Of a DNA stretch of 64,000 nt, positions 37,247 through 46,049 are shown in pieces. Every line of letters starts with the position of its first letter. Within the stretch, counting starts at the first letter, position 1. Location: positions 1 through 64,000 of the forward strand of contig NZ_FOEF01000018.1 in the NCBI RefSeq assembly GCF_900110575.1, given 5' to 3'. The notes beneath the pieces were generated by a model that did not search any database, was not told where the DNA came from, and worked only from the letters and a program-made list of their open reading frames with translations. Made by a program: the position numbers and the translations under genes. This DNA is from Amycolatopsis saalfeldensis (lineage in GTDB: Bacteria > Actinomycetota > Actinomycetes > Mycobacteriales > Pseudonocardiaceae).

Positions 37247-37320
37247 TGGGCCCACCAGGACTTGAACCTGGGACCTCTTCGTTATCAGCGAAGCGCTCTA
37301 ACCACCTGAGCTATGGGCCC
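37247..37320 (-). tRNA. tRNA-Ile (GAT anticodon)
   Basis: 74 nt on the minus strand. Acceptor stem GGGCCCA/TGGGCCC, D arm GCTCAGGTGGTTAGAGC, anticodon stem CTTCG/CGAAG with loop CTGATAA (anticodon GAT), T arm CCAGGTTCAAGTCCTGG. It lies after gyrA and the DUF3566 gene as in mycobacteria. Confidence 0.96.
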
Positions 37321-37370
37321 GTCGAACGAGAAGAACTCTACCCGACCCGGTTGCGTGGTACGTAACCGGG

Positions 37371-38045
37371 TTACTCCCGCTCGGACAGGGTGACCTCGAG
37401 GCCGCCCGCGAGGTCCGCCGACACGTTGTAGATGAAGGCGCTCACGGTGGCCAACGCGGACACCAGCACGATGTTGATCGCTCCCAGGATCGCGGCGATG
37501 CCGAACACGCGGCCCGCGCTGATCAGCGGTTGCGACGACGCGTTCGCGCCTTCGCCGCCGACCAGGGACGAGTACGTGCCGTTCAGTTTGTCCCACACGC
37601 CCATGCCGTCGAGGACCGTGTAGAGGACGCCGACGGCGACCAGCCACACGAAGAACATCGCGACGCCCAGCACGAGCGCCAGCTTCAGCACCGACCACGG
37701 GTCGAAGCGCTTGATCTGCAGGCTCGCGCGCCGCGGGCCGCGGCCCGGGCGACGCAGGGCGCTGGGGGTGGGGCGGGTGCGCCCGGCCGACGGGATGTCC
37801 TCCGCCGGCTCGGGCTGCACCGGACCCGAAGCGCCGCCGAACAGGCGGGGGGCCGCCGTGCCGGTCACCACGGGGTAGTCGCTCTCGCTCACGCGCGGTC
37901 CGTCCTGCTCATGATCCGAGTAGACCACACCCTCGGTGGCGATTCCGGTCGAGACCGTCGCCTCGGAGTCACCGCCGCCGTCCTTGGCGGTCCGCTGCCA
38001 CGGAGGGGTTGCCGACGCGCCGTCGGCCTTCTCGGATGGTGTCAC
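37371..38045 (-). CDS. DUF3566-family transmembrane protein
   Basis: 224 residues from GTG 38045. A disordered N-terminus of about 105 residues leads to the DUF3566 domain: RRASLQIKRFDPWSVLKLALVLGVAMFFVWLV, a loop, and a second helix VFGIAAILGAINIVLVSALATVSAFIYN, ending in GLEVTLSERE. It is the gene directly downstream of gyrA (35 bp), the place of mycobacterial Rv0007. The role is not settled; it is possibly linked to the envelope. Confidence 0.9.
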   Translation of the reverse strand: MTPSEKADGASATPPWQRTAKDGGGDSEATVSTGIATEGVVYSDHEQDGPRVSESDYPVVTGTAAPRLFGGASGPVQPEPAEDIPSAGRTRPTPSALRRPGRGPRRASLQIKRFDPWSVLKLALVLGVAMFFVWLVAVGVLYTVLDGMGVWDKLNGTYSSLVGGEGANASSQPLISAGRVFGIAAILGAINIVLVSALATVSAFIYNVSADLAGGLEVTLSERE

Positions 38046-38080
38046 GAAGAGTCAGTCCTTACCCGTGCGTGGGGCGCCGC

Positions 38081-40666
38081 TCACTGCTCCGGCGCCGTGC
38101 CGTCTTCTGCCTCGGTCTCCTCGGGCGCGGTGGCCACCTCGCCGTCGATGACGTCGGGGGTTTCCACGTCCGCGGATTCCTCGCCATCACTGGCGACGTC
38201 CGAACCCTCGTCGGCGTTGCGTGCGACCGCGAGAAGAGTGGTTCCGTCGCCCAGATTCATCAGGCGCACCCCCTTGGTCTGCCGACCGGCCTTCCGCACG
38301 TCGCGCGCCGGCGTGCGGATGACGCCGCCGCTCGATGTGATGGCGAACAGCTCGTCGTCGAAGTCGACGATGAGTGCCCCCACTAGCCTGCCACGTTTGC
38401 GGTCGTGCTGAATGGTGAGCACACCCTTGCCGCCGCGGCCCTGCACCGGGTAGTCCTCGATCGGCGTGCGCTTGGCGTACCCGCCGTCGGTCGCGACGAG
38501 CAGGAACTTGTCCGGCTTGACGACGCTGATGCCGAGCAGTTCGTCACCGTCGTTGAAGCGCATGCCGAGCACGCCGGACGTCGCCCGGCCCATCGGCCGC
38601 AGCGCCTCGTCGGTGGCGTGGAAGCGAATCGACTGGCCCTCGGCCGAAACCAGCAGCAGGTCGTCCTCCGCCGCCGCCAGCACCGCGCCCATCAGCTCGT
38701 CGCCCTCGCGCAGGTTGACGGCGATGAGACCGCCGGCGCGGTTGGAGTCGAAGTCGGTGAGCTTGGTCTTCTTCACTAGGCCGCGCTTCGTGGCGAGCAC
38801 CAGGTACGGCGCCACCTCGTAGTTCGGGATCTCGATGACCTGGGCGATCTGCTCGTCCGGCTGGAACGCCATGAGGTTGGCCACGTGCTGGCCGCGCGCG
38901 TTCCGGTTCGCCTCGGGCAGGTCGTAGGCCTTGGTGCGGTAGACGCGGCCCTTGTTCGTGAAGAACAGGATCCAGTCGTGCGTGGAGCAGACGAAGAAGT
39001 GCTGGACGATGTCGTCCTGCTTCAGCGTGGCGCCCTGCACGCCCTTGCCGCCGCGCTTCTGCGAGCGGTAGAGGTCGGTCTTGGTGCGCTTGGCGTAGCC
39101 GGTGCGGGTGATGGTGACCACCACGTCCTCGACCGCGATCAGGTCCTCGACCGAGACCTCGCCGTCGAACGGGATGATCTTCGTGCGCCGGTCGTCGCCG
39201 TACTTGTCGACGATCTCCATCAGCTCGTCGCGGATGATCGAACGCTGGCGCTCCGGCTTCTCCAGGATGTCCTTGAGGTCCGCGATCTCCAGCTCGATCT
39301 CGGCCAGCTGGTCGATGATGCGCTGGCGCTCGAGGGCGGCCAGGCGGCGCAGCTGCATGTCGAGGATCGCGGTGGCCTGGATCTCGTCGACGTCCAGCAG
39401 CTCCATCAGGGCCGGCCGGGCCTCGTCGGCCGAAGGCGAGCGCCGGATCAGGGCGATCACCTCGTCGAGCAGGTCCAGTGCCTTGACCAGGCCGCGCAGG
39501 ATGTGGGCCCGCTCCTCGGCCTTGCGCAGGCGGAAGCGGGTCCGCCGGACGATGACCTCGACCTGGTGCTTCACGTAGTGCCGGATCATCTGGTCCAGCC
39601 GCAGCGTGCGCGGCACGCCGTCGACCAGCGCCAGCATGTTCACGCCGAAGTTCTGCTGCAGCTGGGTGTGCTTGAACAGGTTGTTCAGCACCACCTTCGC
39701 CACCGCGTCGCGCTTGAGCGTGACCACGATCCGCATGCCGGACCGGCTGTTGGACTCGTCCGCGATGTCGGCGATGCCCGTGAGCTTGCCGTCGCGCACC
39801 AGGTGCGCGATGTTCTCGACCAGGTTGTCCGGGTTCACCTGGTACGGCAGCTCGGACACTACGAGCGTGGTGCGGCCCTTCGCGTCCTCCTCGACCTCGA
39901 CCACGGCACGCATGCGCACCGAGCCGCGGCCGGTGCGGTAGGCGTCCTCGATGCCCGAGGTGCCCAGGATCATCGCCTTGGTCGGGAAGTCCGGGCCCTT
40001 GACGCGCACGAGCAGCGCGGCCAGCAGCTCGTCGTCGGACGACTCGTAGTTCTCCAGCGCCCACACGACACCGGACGCGACCTCGCGCAGGTTGTGCGGC
40101 GGGATGTTGGTCGCCATCCCGACCGCGATCCCGGAACCGCCGTTGACCAGCAGGTTCGGGAACCGCGCCGGCAGCACGTCGGGCTCCTGCGTGCGGCCGT
40201 CGTAGTTGTCGGAGAAGTCGACGGTGTCCTCTTCGATGTCCGCCAGCATCTGCATCGCCAGCGGCGCGAGGCGCGACTCCGTGTACCGCATGGCGGCGGC
40301 GGGGTCGTTGCCCGGCGAACCGAAGTTGCCCTGCCCGTCGATCAGCGGGTAGCGCATCGACCACGGCTGGGCCAGGCGCACCAGCGCGTCGTAGATCGCC
40401 GAGTCGCCGTGCGGGTGGTAGTTGCCCATGACGTCGCCGACCACGCGCGAGCACTTGTTGTACCCGCGGTCCGGGCGGAAGCCGGAGTCGAACATCGAGT
40501 AGAGCACCCGGCGGTGCACCGGCTTGAGGCCGTCTCGCACGTCCGGCAGGGCCCGCGACACGATCACGCTCATCGCGTAGTCGATGTAGGACCGCTGCAT
40601 CTCGTGCTGGATGTCGACCGGCTCGATCCGGTCGTGGTCCGGCGCCGGCGGCAAGGTTTCCGTCAT
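38081..40666 (-). CDS. gyrA: DNA gyrase subunit A
   Basis: 861 residues. The catalytic tyrosine is Tyr128 in AMRYTES. The quinolone-resistance region reads HPHGDSAIYD, with Ser89 at the position equal to E. coli Ser83. The GyrA-box is QKRGGKGVQG, followed by the beta-pinwheel repeats. The C-terminal 40 residues are very acidic (Asp/Glu). With GyrB it adds negative supercoils, needed for origin firing and fork progress. It follows gyrB by 48 bp. A long frame on the other strand is only its shadow. Confidence 0.97.
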   Translation of the reverse strand: MTETLPPAPDHDRIEPVDIQHEMQRSYIDYAMSVIVSRALPDVRDGLKPVHRRVLYSMFDSGFRPDRGYNKCSRVVGDVMGNYHPHGDSAIYDALVRLAQPWSMRYPLIDGQGNFGSPGNDPAAAMRYTESRLAPLAMQMLADIEEDTVDFSDNYDGRTQEPDVLPARFPNLLVNGGSGIAVGMATNIPPHNLREVASGVVWALENYESSDDELLAALLVRVKGPDFPTKAMILGTSGIEDAYRTGRGSVRMRAVVEVEEDAKGRTTLVVSELPYQVNPDNLVENIAHLVRDGKLTGIADIADESNSRSGMRIVVTLKRDAVAKVVLNNLFKHTQLQQNFGVNMLALVDGVPRTLRLDQMIRHYVKHQVEVIVRRTRFRLRKAEERAHILRGLVKALDLLDEVIALIRRSPSADEARPALMELLDVDEIQATAILDMQLRRLAALERQRIIDQLAEIELEIADLKDILEKPERQRSIIRDELMEIVDKYGDDRRTKIIPFDGEVSVEDLIAVEDVVVTITRTGYAKRTKTDLYRSQKRGGKGVQGATLKQDDIVQHFFVCSTHDWILFFTNKGRVYRTKAYDLPEANRNARGQHVANLMAFQPDEQIAQVIEIPNYEVAPYLVLATKRGLVKKTKLTDFDSNRAGGLIAVNLREGDELMGAVLAAAEDDLLLVSAEGQSIRFHATDEALRPMGRATSGVLGMRFNDGDELLGISVVKPDKFLLVATDGGYAKRTPIEDYPVQGRGGKGVLTIQHDRKRGRLVGALIVDFDDELFAITSSGGVIRTPARDVRKAGRQTKGVRLMNLGDGTTLLAVARNADEGSDVASDGEESADVETPDVIDGEVATAPEETEAEDGTAPEQ

Positions 40667-40714
40667 GGGTTCCTTCTCGGTGGAAAGTCCTGGGGTGGCA
40701 GGTCAGGCGGACGG

Positions 40715-42682
40715 CTACACGTCCAGGAAGCGGACGTCCTTGGCGTTGCGGGTGATGAACGAGCGGCGGGCCTCGACGTCCTCGCCCATCAGCACGGAGA
40801 ACAGCTCGTCGGCCTGTGCGGCGTCATCGAGGGTGACCTGGCCCAGCAGGCGGTTGGCCGGGTCCATCGTGGTCTCCCACAGCTCCTCGGCGTTCATCTC
40901 GCCGAGACCCTTGTACCGCTGGATCGCGTCGTCCTTGGGCAGCCGGCGGCCGGCCTCGACCCCGGCCTGGATGACGGCGTCGCGCTCCTTGTCGGAGTAG
41001 GCGTACTCCGGGTCCTGCCGCGGCCACTTGATCTTGTACAGCGGCGGCCGCGAGAGGAAGACGTGGCCGTGCTCGATCAGCGGGGTCATGAAGCGGAACA
41101 GCAGGGTGAGCAGCAGCGTGGTGATGTGCTGGCCGTCGACGTCGGCGTCCGCCATCAGCACGATCTTGTGGTACCGCAGCTTCTCCAGGTCGAAGTCGTC
41201 GTGGATGCCGGTGCCGAGCGCGGTGATCAGCGACTGGACCTCGGTGTTCTTGAGGACGCGGTCGATGCGGGCCTTCTCGACGTTGATGATCTTGCCGCGG
41301 ATCGGCAGGATCGCCTGGTACATCGAGTCGCGCCCCTCTTTGGCGGAGCCGCCGGCCGAGTCGCCCTCCACGATGTAGAGCTCGCACTCGCCCGGGTTGG
41401 TGGAGCGGCAGTCCTTCAGCTTGCCGGGCAGGCCGCCGATCTCCAGCGCGCCCTTGCGGCGGACCAGGTCACGGGCCTTGCGCGCGGCCATCCGCGCCTG
41501 CGCCGAGGAGATCGACTTGGTGATGATCGTCTTGGCCTCGGACGGGTTGCGCTCGAACCAGTCGGCGAGCCACTCGTTCGACTGCTGCTGCACGAAGGTC
41601 TTGGCCTCGCTGTTGCCCAGCTTCGTCTTGGTCTGGCCCTCGAACTGCGGCTCGGACAGCTTGATGGAGACGATCGCGGCGAGGCCCTCGCGGACGTCGT
41701 CACCGGTGAGGTTCGCGTCCTTCTCCTTGAGCAGCTTCTTCTCGCGCGCGTACGAGTTGACCACGCGCGTGAGCGCCGCGCGGAAGCCCTCCTCGTGGGT
41801 GCCGCCCTCGATCGTGTTGATCGTGTTGGCGAACGTGTACACCGACGGTGTGAACCCGTTGTTCCACTGCATCGCGACCTCGACCTCGAGGCCGGGGCCC
41901 TTGGCGTCGAAGGAGATCACGCTCTCGTGGATCGGGTCCTTGCTGGCGTTGATGTGCCGGACGAAGTCCTCGAGCCCGCCGGGGTAGCAGTAGACCTTCT
42001 CCTTGACGCGGGCCTGCTTGCCCTGGGCGTCCTGTTCGGTCTCCTCGTCGGCGACGCGCTCGTCGCGCAGCGACAGGGTGAGGCCCTTGTTCAGGAACGC
42101 CATCTCCTGCAGCCGGCGCGAGATCGTCTCGAAGTTGTACGTGGTCGTCTCGAAGATGCCCGAGTCGGCCCAGAAGGTGATCGTGGTGCCGGTGTCCTCG
42201 GCGGGGCCGAGGTCCTCCAGCTCGCCGGCGATCTGGTCGGTGTAGAGCTGGCGCCAGCTGCGGCCGCCGACCTTGATCTCCGCGAGCAGCCTCGTCGACA
42301 GCGCGTTCACCACCGAGACGCCGACGCCGTGCAGGCCACCGGACACGGCGTAGGAATCGCTGTCGAACTTGCCGCCCGCGTGCAGGATGGTGAGCACGAC
42401 CTCGAGGGTCGGCTTCTTCTCCTTGGGGTGCATGTCCACCGGGATGCCGCGGCCGTCGTCGACGACCCGCACCCCGCCGTCGGCCAGGAGGGTAACCTCG
42501 ACCCTGGTGGCGTGCCCCGCCATCGCCTCGTCCACGGAGTTGTCCACCACCTCCTGGACCAGGTGGTGGAGACCGCGTTCACCGGTGGAACCGATGTACA
42601 TGCCAGGACGTTTGCGGACCGCTTCGAGGCCTTCGAGCACGGTGATGGACGACGCGTTGTACTCGCTCTTGTTCTCGGTCAC
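40715..42682 (-). CDS. gyrB: DNA gyrase subunit B
   Basis: 655 residues. GHKL ATPase domain (NSVDEAMAGHA; DDGRGIPVDMH; GGLHGVGVSVVNALS), transducer, and Toprim domain with EGDSAGGSAKEGRD and DADVDGQHI, ending in the C-terminal IQRYKGLGEMNAEELW and FITRNAKDVRFLDV. It supplies ATP hydrolysis for gyrase. It lies about 200 bp downstream of dciA in the origin gene order recF-dciA-gyrB-gyrA. Confidence 0.97.
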   Translation of the reverse strand: MTENKSEYNASSITVLEGLEAVRKRPGMYIGSTGERGLHHLVQEVVDNSVDEAMAGHATRVEVTLLADGGVRVVDDGRGIPVDMHPKEKKPTLEVVLTILHAGGKFDSDSYAVSGGLHGVGVSVVNALSTRLLAEIKVGGRSWRQLYTDQIAGELEDLGPAEDTGTTITFWADSGIFETTTYNFETISRRLQEMAFLNKGLTLSLRDERVADEETEQDAQGKQARVKEKVYCYPGGLEDFVRHINASKDPIHESVISFDAKGPGLEVEVAMQWNNGFTPSVYTFANTINTIEGGTHEEGFRAALTRVVNSYAREKKLLKEKDANLTGDDVREGLAAIVSIKLSEPQFEGQTKTKLGNSEAKTFVQQQSNEWLADWFERNPSEAKTIITKSISSAQARMAARKARDLVRRKGALEIGGLPGKLKDCRSTNPGECELYIVEGDSAGGSAKEGRDSMYQAILPIRGKIINVEKARIDRVLKNTEVQSLITALGTGIHDDFDLEKLRYHKIVLMADADVDGQHITTLLLTLLFRFMTPLIEHGHVFLSRPPLYKIKWPRQDPEYAYSDKERDAVIQAGVEAGRRLPKDDAIQRYKGLGEMNAEELWETTMDPANRLLGQVTLDDAAQADELFSVLMGEDVEARRSFITRNAKDVRFLDV

Positions 42683-42879
42683 CGGCGTTGTTTCTCCTCG
42701 TCTCGCCCGAGCGGACGCTCGCTACCCGTCCAGTGTACTTGCCCGCGTACGCTGACATGCGGCAAGGACACCCCTCAGTGCGTCACAGAGGCGCGAAATT
42801 GCCCGAAGGCGAGTCATCTCGTATCCGGACCGGCTTGACGCGGTTCTCGGGGAACTCACCCGCCGACTCGCAACCCGGG

Positions 42880-43944
42880 TCAGCCGTACGTGTCACGAGG
42901 CCCGCGCCCGGGCACGTGACGGGGCCCTTTCCGCCAGCTCGGGGCGGTCGGGCCCTGGATCCGCATGCGCTTGACGACGCCGTGCCCGACGCCCGCGGCG
43001 ATCTTCGCCAGCAGCTTCCCCTGGAGCAAACGCAGCTGCGTGGCCCACGCCGTGGAACTCGCGCGCACGGTCAGCTCGCCGTCCTTGAGCGCCACCGGCT
43101 CGGCGTGTTCGGCGACGTCCTCGCCGACGAGCCGCGCCCACTGGCCGAACACGCGCGCGTTCGTCATGGTGTCCTGCCAGCCGCTGTCGGAGATCAGCCG
43201 GGAGACGAGCCGGCCGAGCGGCTGCGGGTCGCGCGCGTCCGCGCCGGAGCCCGACCATCGGCGCCGGCGCGGGTTCTGGCCGCCGCCGCCGGTGATCCGC
43301 CCACGGCGCAGGTTCGGCGGGGCGCCCCGTTCCTTGGCTTTCGCTTTGGCCGCCTCGAGCGCGGCGTGCGCCAGGTCCCGTCCGGAAGTCGGGCCGGTGG
43401 GCGGTCCGTCGGCGGCGGGCTGGTCGGTGGGCCGGCGTTGATCGGCAGCGGACTGGCCGGCGGCGGCTCGGCCGTAGCCCGTCCGGCCGTCCGACGGCTG
43501 GCTGGAGGACTGGCCGCTCGCCCGTGACCGCGTCCCGGACGACCGGCCGCCCCACTTCTGGCCGCGCTCGGATTGGCCACTCTGCGCTCGACCGCCCTGG
43601 GCCGGACCACCGCGGGCCCGGCCGATCGAACGCGGCCACGCAGCGGCTCCGGCCGCCGGGTCGGTGGGCTGTTCCCCCGTCCCCGATGGCCCGGTCGCCG
43701 GCCCCCGCCCGTTCGGCCCAGCACCGTTGTCACGCTGAGTGGCAGACGGCACCTCCCCACGTGGGTGACTGACCGCGTGGGGGGTGTCAAGGCCCCCATC
43801 CGGCCGGTTGGTCACGCGCGGCGATAACCCGTTCACGGGTTTATCCACACTGTCCACAGGTTTGTCCCCAGATCGGTGGGTAACTGCTGTGGCCGCGGTC
43901 ACTCCGCGTCGCCAGTTTGATCTTGCCGACGGTTCTTCAGGCAC
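42880..43944 (-). CDS. dciA: DciA-family (DUF721) helicase-loading protein with long low-complexity N-terminus
   Basis: 354 residues from GTG 43944, whose GCGAGG ribosome site lies six bases upstream and which overlaps recF by 8 bp (ATG 43959 is an alternative). The DUF721 domain occupies the last 140 residues (LGRLVSRLISDSGWQDTM, WARLVGEDVAEHAEPV, LTVRASSTAWATQLRLL, KLLAKIAAGVGHGVV). DciA helps place the DnaB helicase at the origin in bacteria that lack DnaC. The N-terminal 200 residues are Gly/Pro/Ser/Arg-rich, much longer than in mycobacterial Rv0004. Near residues 28-40 the repeat VDKPVDSVDKPV is encoded by DnaA-box-like DNA. Confidence 0.88.
   Translation of the reverse strand: MPEEPSARSNWRRGVTAATAVTHRSGDKPVDSVDKPVNGLSPRVTNRPDGGLDTPHAVSHPRGEVPSATQRDNGAGPNGRGPATGPSGTGEQPTDPAAGAAAWPRSIGRARGGPAQGGRAQSGQSERGQKWGGRSSGTRSRASGQSSSQPSDGRTGYGRAAAGQSAADQRRPTDQPAADGPPTGPTSGRDLAHAALEAAKAKAKERGAPPNLRRGRITGGGGQNPRRRRWSGSGADARDPQPLGRLVSRLISDSGWQDTMTNARVFGQWARLVGEDVAEHAEPVALKDGELTVRASSTAWATQLRLLQGKLLAKIAAGVGHGVVKRMRIQGPTAPSWRKGPRHVPGRGPRDTYG
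43841..43870. promoter_or_regulatory. three DnaA-box-like sites inside dciA
   Basis: TTATCCACA at 43841-43849 (perfect), CTGTCCACA at 43850-43858 and TTGTCCCCA at 43862-43870. Read on the coding strand they give the VDKPVDSVDKP repeat of DciA. Confidence 0.65.
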
Positions 43945-45091
43945 GGGTGACCTCGCCATCAGCCACAACGAACCGGCATCCGGCCAGTTCGGTGGGCACG
44001 TCCTCGTCGACCGCCGCCGTGATGAGCACCTGTTCGGCGCCCGCCGCGACCTCCGCGAGCCGGGCCCGCCGCTTGCGGTCCAACTCCGCGAACACATCAT
44101 CCAGCAGAAGCACCGGTTCGCCGGCTTCGCCACGCAGGAGTTCGTAGCTTCCGAGCCGCAGCGCCAGTGCGAACGACCAGGACTCGCCGTGACTCGCGTA
44201 GCCCTTCGCCGGCAGGTCGCCGAGGATCAGGTCCAGCTCGTCGCGGTGCGGCCCGACCAGGCTGATCCCGCGTTCCAGCTCGTTCTTGCGCACGTCGGCC
44301 AGCGCCTTGAGCAGCAGCTCCCGCAGCACCTCCGCGTCGGCCCGCTCGCCGCCGGCGACACCGTACGAGGGCGGCAGCGCTTCGCCGAGCGAAGACTTGT
44401 ACGCGATCTTCGCGGGCCGAGAGTCCGGCGCGACGCCCATGTAGGCCTCGGCCGCGTACGGCCCGAGGTCGGCGATCAGGTTCAGCCGCGCCGCGAGCAG
44501 CGCCGCGCCGGCCACCGAGAGGTGGTCGTCCCAGACGTCGAGCGTCGACAGCGCGTACGGGTCCTCGCGACCGGTCCGGCGCTTGCCGGCGGTCTTGAGC
44601 AGGGCGTTGCGCTGCTTCAGCACCTTCTCGTAGTCCGCGCGGACACCGGCGTACCGCGGCGCGCGCAGCACCAGCAGCTCGTCCATGAACCGCCGCCGCT
44701 CGCTCGGGTCGCCGCGCACGAGCGCCAGGTCCTCCGGGGAGAACAGCACCGTGCGCAGGATCCCGAGCACGTCACGCGGCCTGCCGACCGCACCGCGGTT
44801 GACGCGCGCGCGGTTGGCCCGGCCCGCCGTGATCTCGAGTTCGACCGTCAGCTCGCGGTCTTCGTTGACCACGGCCACCCGGACGAGCGCGCGTTCACAG
44901 CCGTGCCGGATGAGCGGCGCGTCCGTCGCGACCCGGTGCGAGCCGAGGGTCGCGACGTAGCCGATCGCCTCGAGCAGGTTCGTCTTCCCCCGGCCGTTCT
45001 GGCCGACGAGCACAACCGGCCCCGGTTCGAGGGCGAGGTCGGCCTGCGGCCAGGACCGGAAGTCGGTGACCTGGAGATGTCGCAGATACAC
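43937..45091 (-). CDS. recF: DNA replication/repair protein RecF
   Basis: 384 residues. SMC-like ATPase: N-terminal YLRHLQVTDFRSW, Walker A GQNGRGKTNLLEA, a signature region ISLVGPHRDELDL, ...ASHGESWSFALALRLGSYE, and Walker B VLLLDDVFAELDRKRR. It loads RecA at gaps through RecO/RecR. It lies 21 bp downstream of the gnd stop in an origin-proximal run, and it overlaps the DciA gene. Confidence 0.96.
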   Translation of the reverse strand: MYLRHLQVTDFRSWPQADLALEPGPVVLVGQNGRGKTNLLEAIGYVATLGSHRVATDAPLIRHGCERALVRVAVVNEDRELTVELEITAGRANRARVNRGAVGRPRDVLGILRTVLFSPEDLALVRGDPSERRRFMDELLVLRAPRYAGVRADYEKVLKQRNALLKTAGKRRTGREDPYALSTLDVWDDHLSVAGAALLAARLNLIADLGPYAAEAYMGVAPDSRPAKIAYKSSLGEALPPSYGVAGGERADAEVLRELLLKALADVRKNELERGISLVGPHRDELDLILGDLPAKGYASHGESWSFALALRLGSYELLRGEAGEPVLLLDDVFAELDRKRRARLAEVAAGAEQVLITAAVDEDVPTELAGCRFVVADGEVTRA

Positions 45092-45112
45092 GGGCGGGGA
45101 CCGGGGCGGGAG

Positions 45113-46003
45113 CTAGCTCCCGGCCTTCTTCACGGCGTGGCCGCCGAACTGGTTGCGCAGCGCGGCCACCGCGCGCATGGCCGCGGAGTCCTTCTGCCGC
45201 GAGGAGAACCGGGCGAACAGCGCGGCGGAGAGCACCGGCGCCGGCACCGCGTGGTTCACGGCCTCCTCCAGCGTCCACCGGCCCTCGCCGGAGTCCTCGA
45301 CGTAGCCCTCGAGGTCGTCCAGGTCCGGGTCCTCGTCCAGCGCGCGGACCAGCAGGTCGAGCAGCCAGGAGCGGACGACGGTGCCGCGCTGCCAGCCCTT
45401 GATCACGGCCGGCACGTCCTCGACGACGTTCGAGGCCTCGAGCAGCTCGAAGCCCTCGGCGTAGGCCTGCATGATGCCGTACTCGATGCCGTTGTGGATC
45501 ATCTTCGCGTAGTGCCCGGCGCCGACGGAGCCGGCGTGCGAGAAGCCTTCCTCGCGCGGGCCCTCCGGGCGGAGCGCGTCGAAGATCGGCATCGCGCGGG
45601 TGACCTCGGTCGCGGCGCCGCCGACCATCAGGCCGTAACCGTTGTCCTTGCCCCAGACCCCGCCGGAGACGCCGCAGTCGAGGTAGCCGACGTTCTTGGC
45701 CGCGAGCAGGTCGGCGTTCAGCTTGTCGTCGGTGAACTTCGAGTTGCCACCGTCGATCACCATGTCGCCCTCGGACAGCAGGGAGCCGAGCTCGACGATG
45801 GTCTGCCGGGTCGGGTCACCCGCGGGGACCATGATCCAGACGATCCGCGGTCCGTCCAGTTTGGACACCAGATCGGCGAGTGAGTCGGAGTCGCTGACGT
45901 CCGGGTTGCGGTCGTAGCCGACCACCTCGTGCCCGGCGGCGCGCAGCCGCTCGCGCATGTTGAAGCCCATCTTGCCCAGGCCGACGAGACCGAGCTGAAC
46001 CAT
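45113..46003 (-). CDS. gnd: 6-phosphogluconate dehydrogenase, decarboxylating (short GndA type)
   Basis: 296 residues from ATG 46003. Rossmann motif GLVGLGKMGFNMRERL; MVPAG in the cofactor lobe; VIDGGNSKFTDD; the substrate region DCGVSGGVWGKDNGYGLMVGG; and catalytic Lys in HYAKMIHNGIEYG. The short form of about 300 residues is often NAD-linked. It produces ribulose 5-phosphate. Its position between dnaN and recF is typical of actinobacteria. Confidence 0.94.
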   Translation of the reverse strand: MVQLGLVGLGKMGFNMRERLRAAGHEVVGYDRNPDVSDSDSLADLVSKLDGPRIVWIMVPAGDPTRQTIVELGSLLSEGDMVIDGGNSKFTDDKLNADLLAAKNVGYLDCGVSGGVWGKDNGYGLMVGGAATEVTRAMPIFDALRPEGPREEGFSHAGSVGAGHYAKMIHNGIEYGIMQAYAEGFELLEASNVVEDVPAVIKGWQRGTVVRSWLLDLLVRALDEDPDLDDLEGYVEDSGEGRWTLEEAVNHAVPAPVLSAALFARFSSRQKDSAAMRAVAALRNQFGGHAVKKAGS

Positions 46004-46049
46004 GAGATCCCCTTAGGTAGTAACGAAAATCCGCGGTGTGAACGACGCG

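Noticed and set aside
38885..42838. 1317-codon open frame antisense to gyrA and gyrB
   Set aside because: It is a shadow created by high-GC codon bias of gyrA/gyrB; composition is Val/Leu/Arg/His-rich without domains and both gyrase genes are certain.
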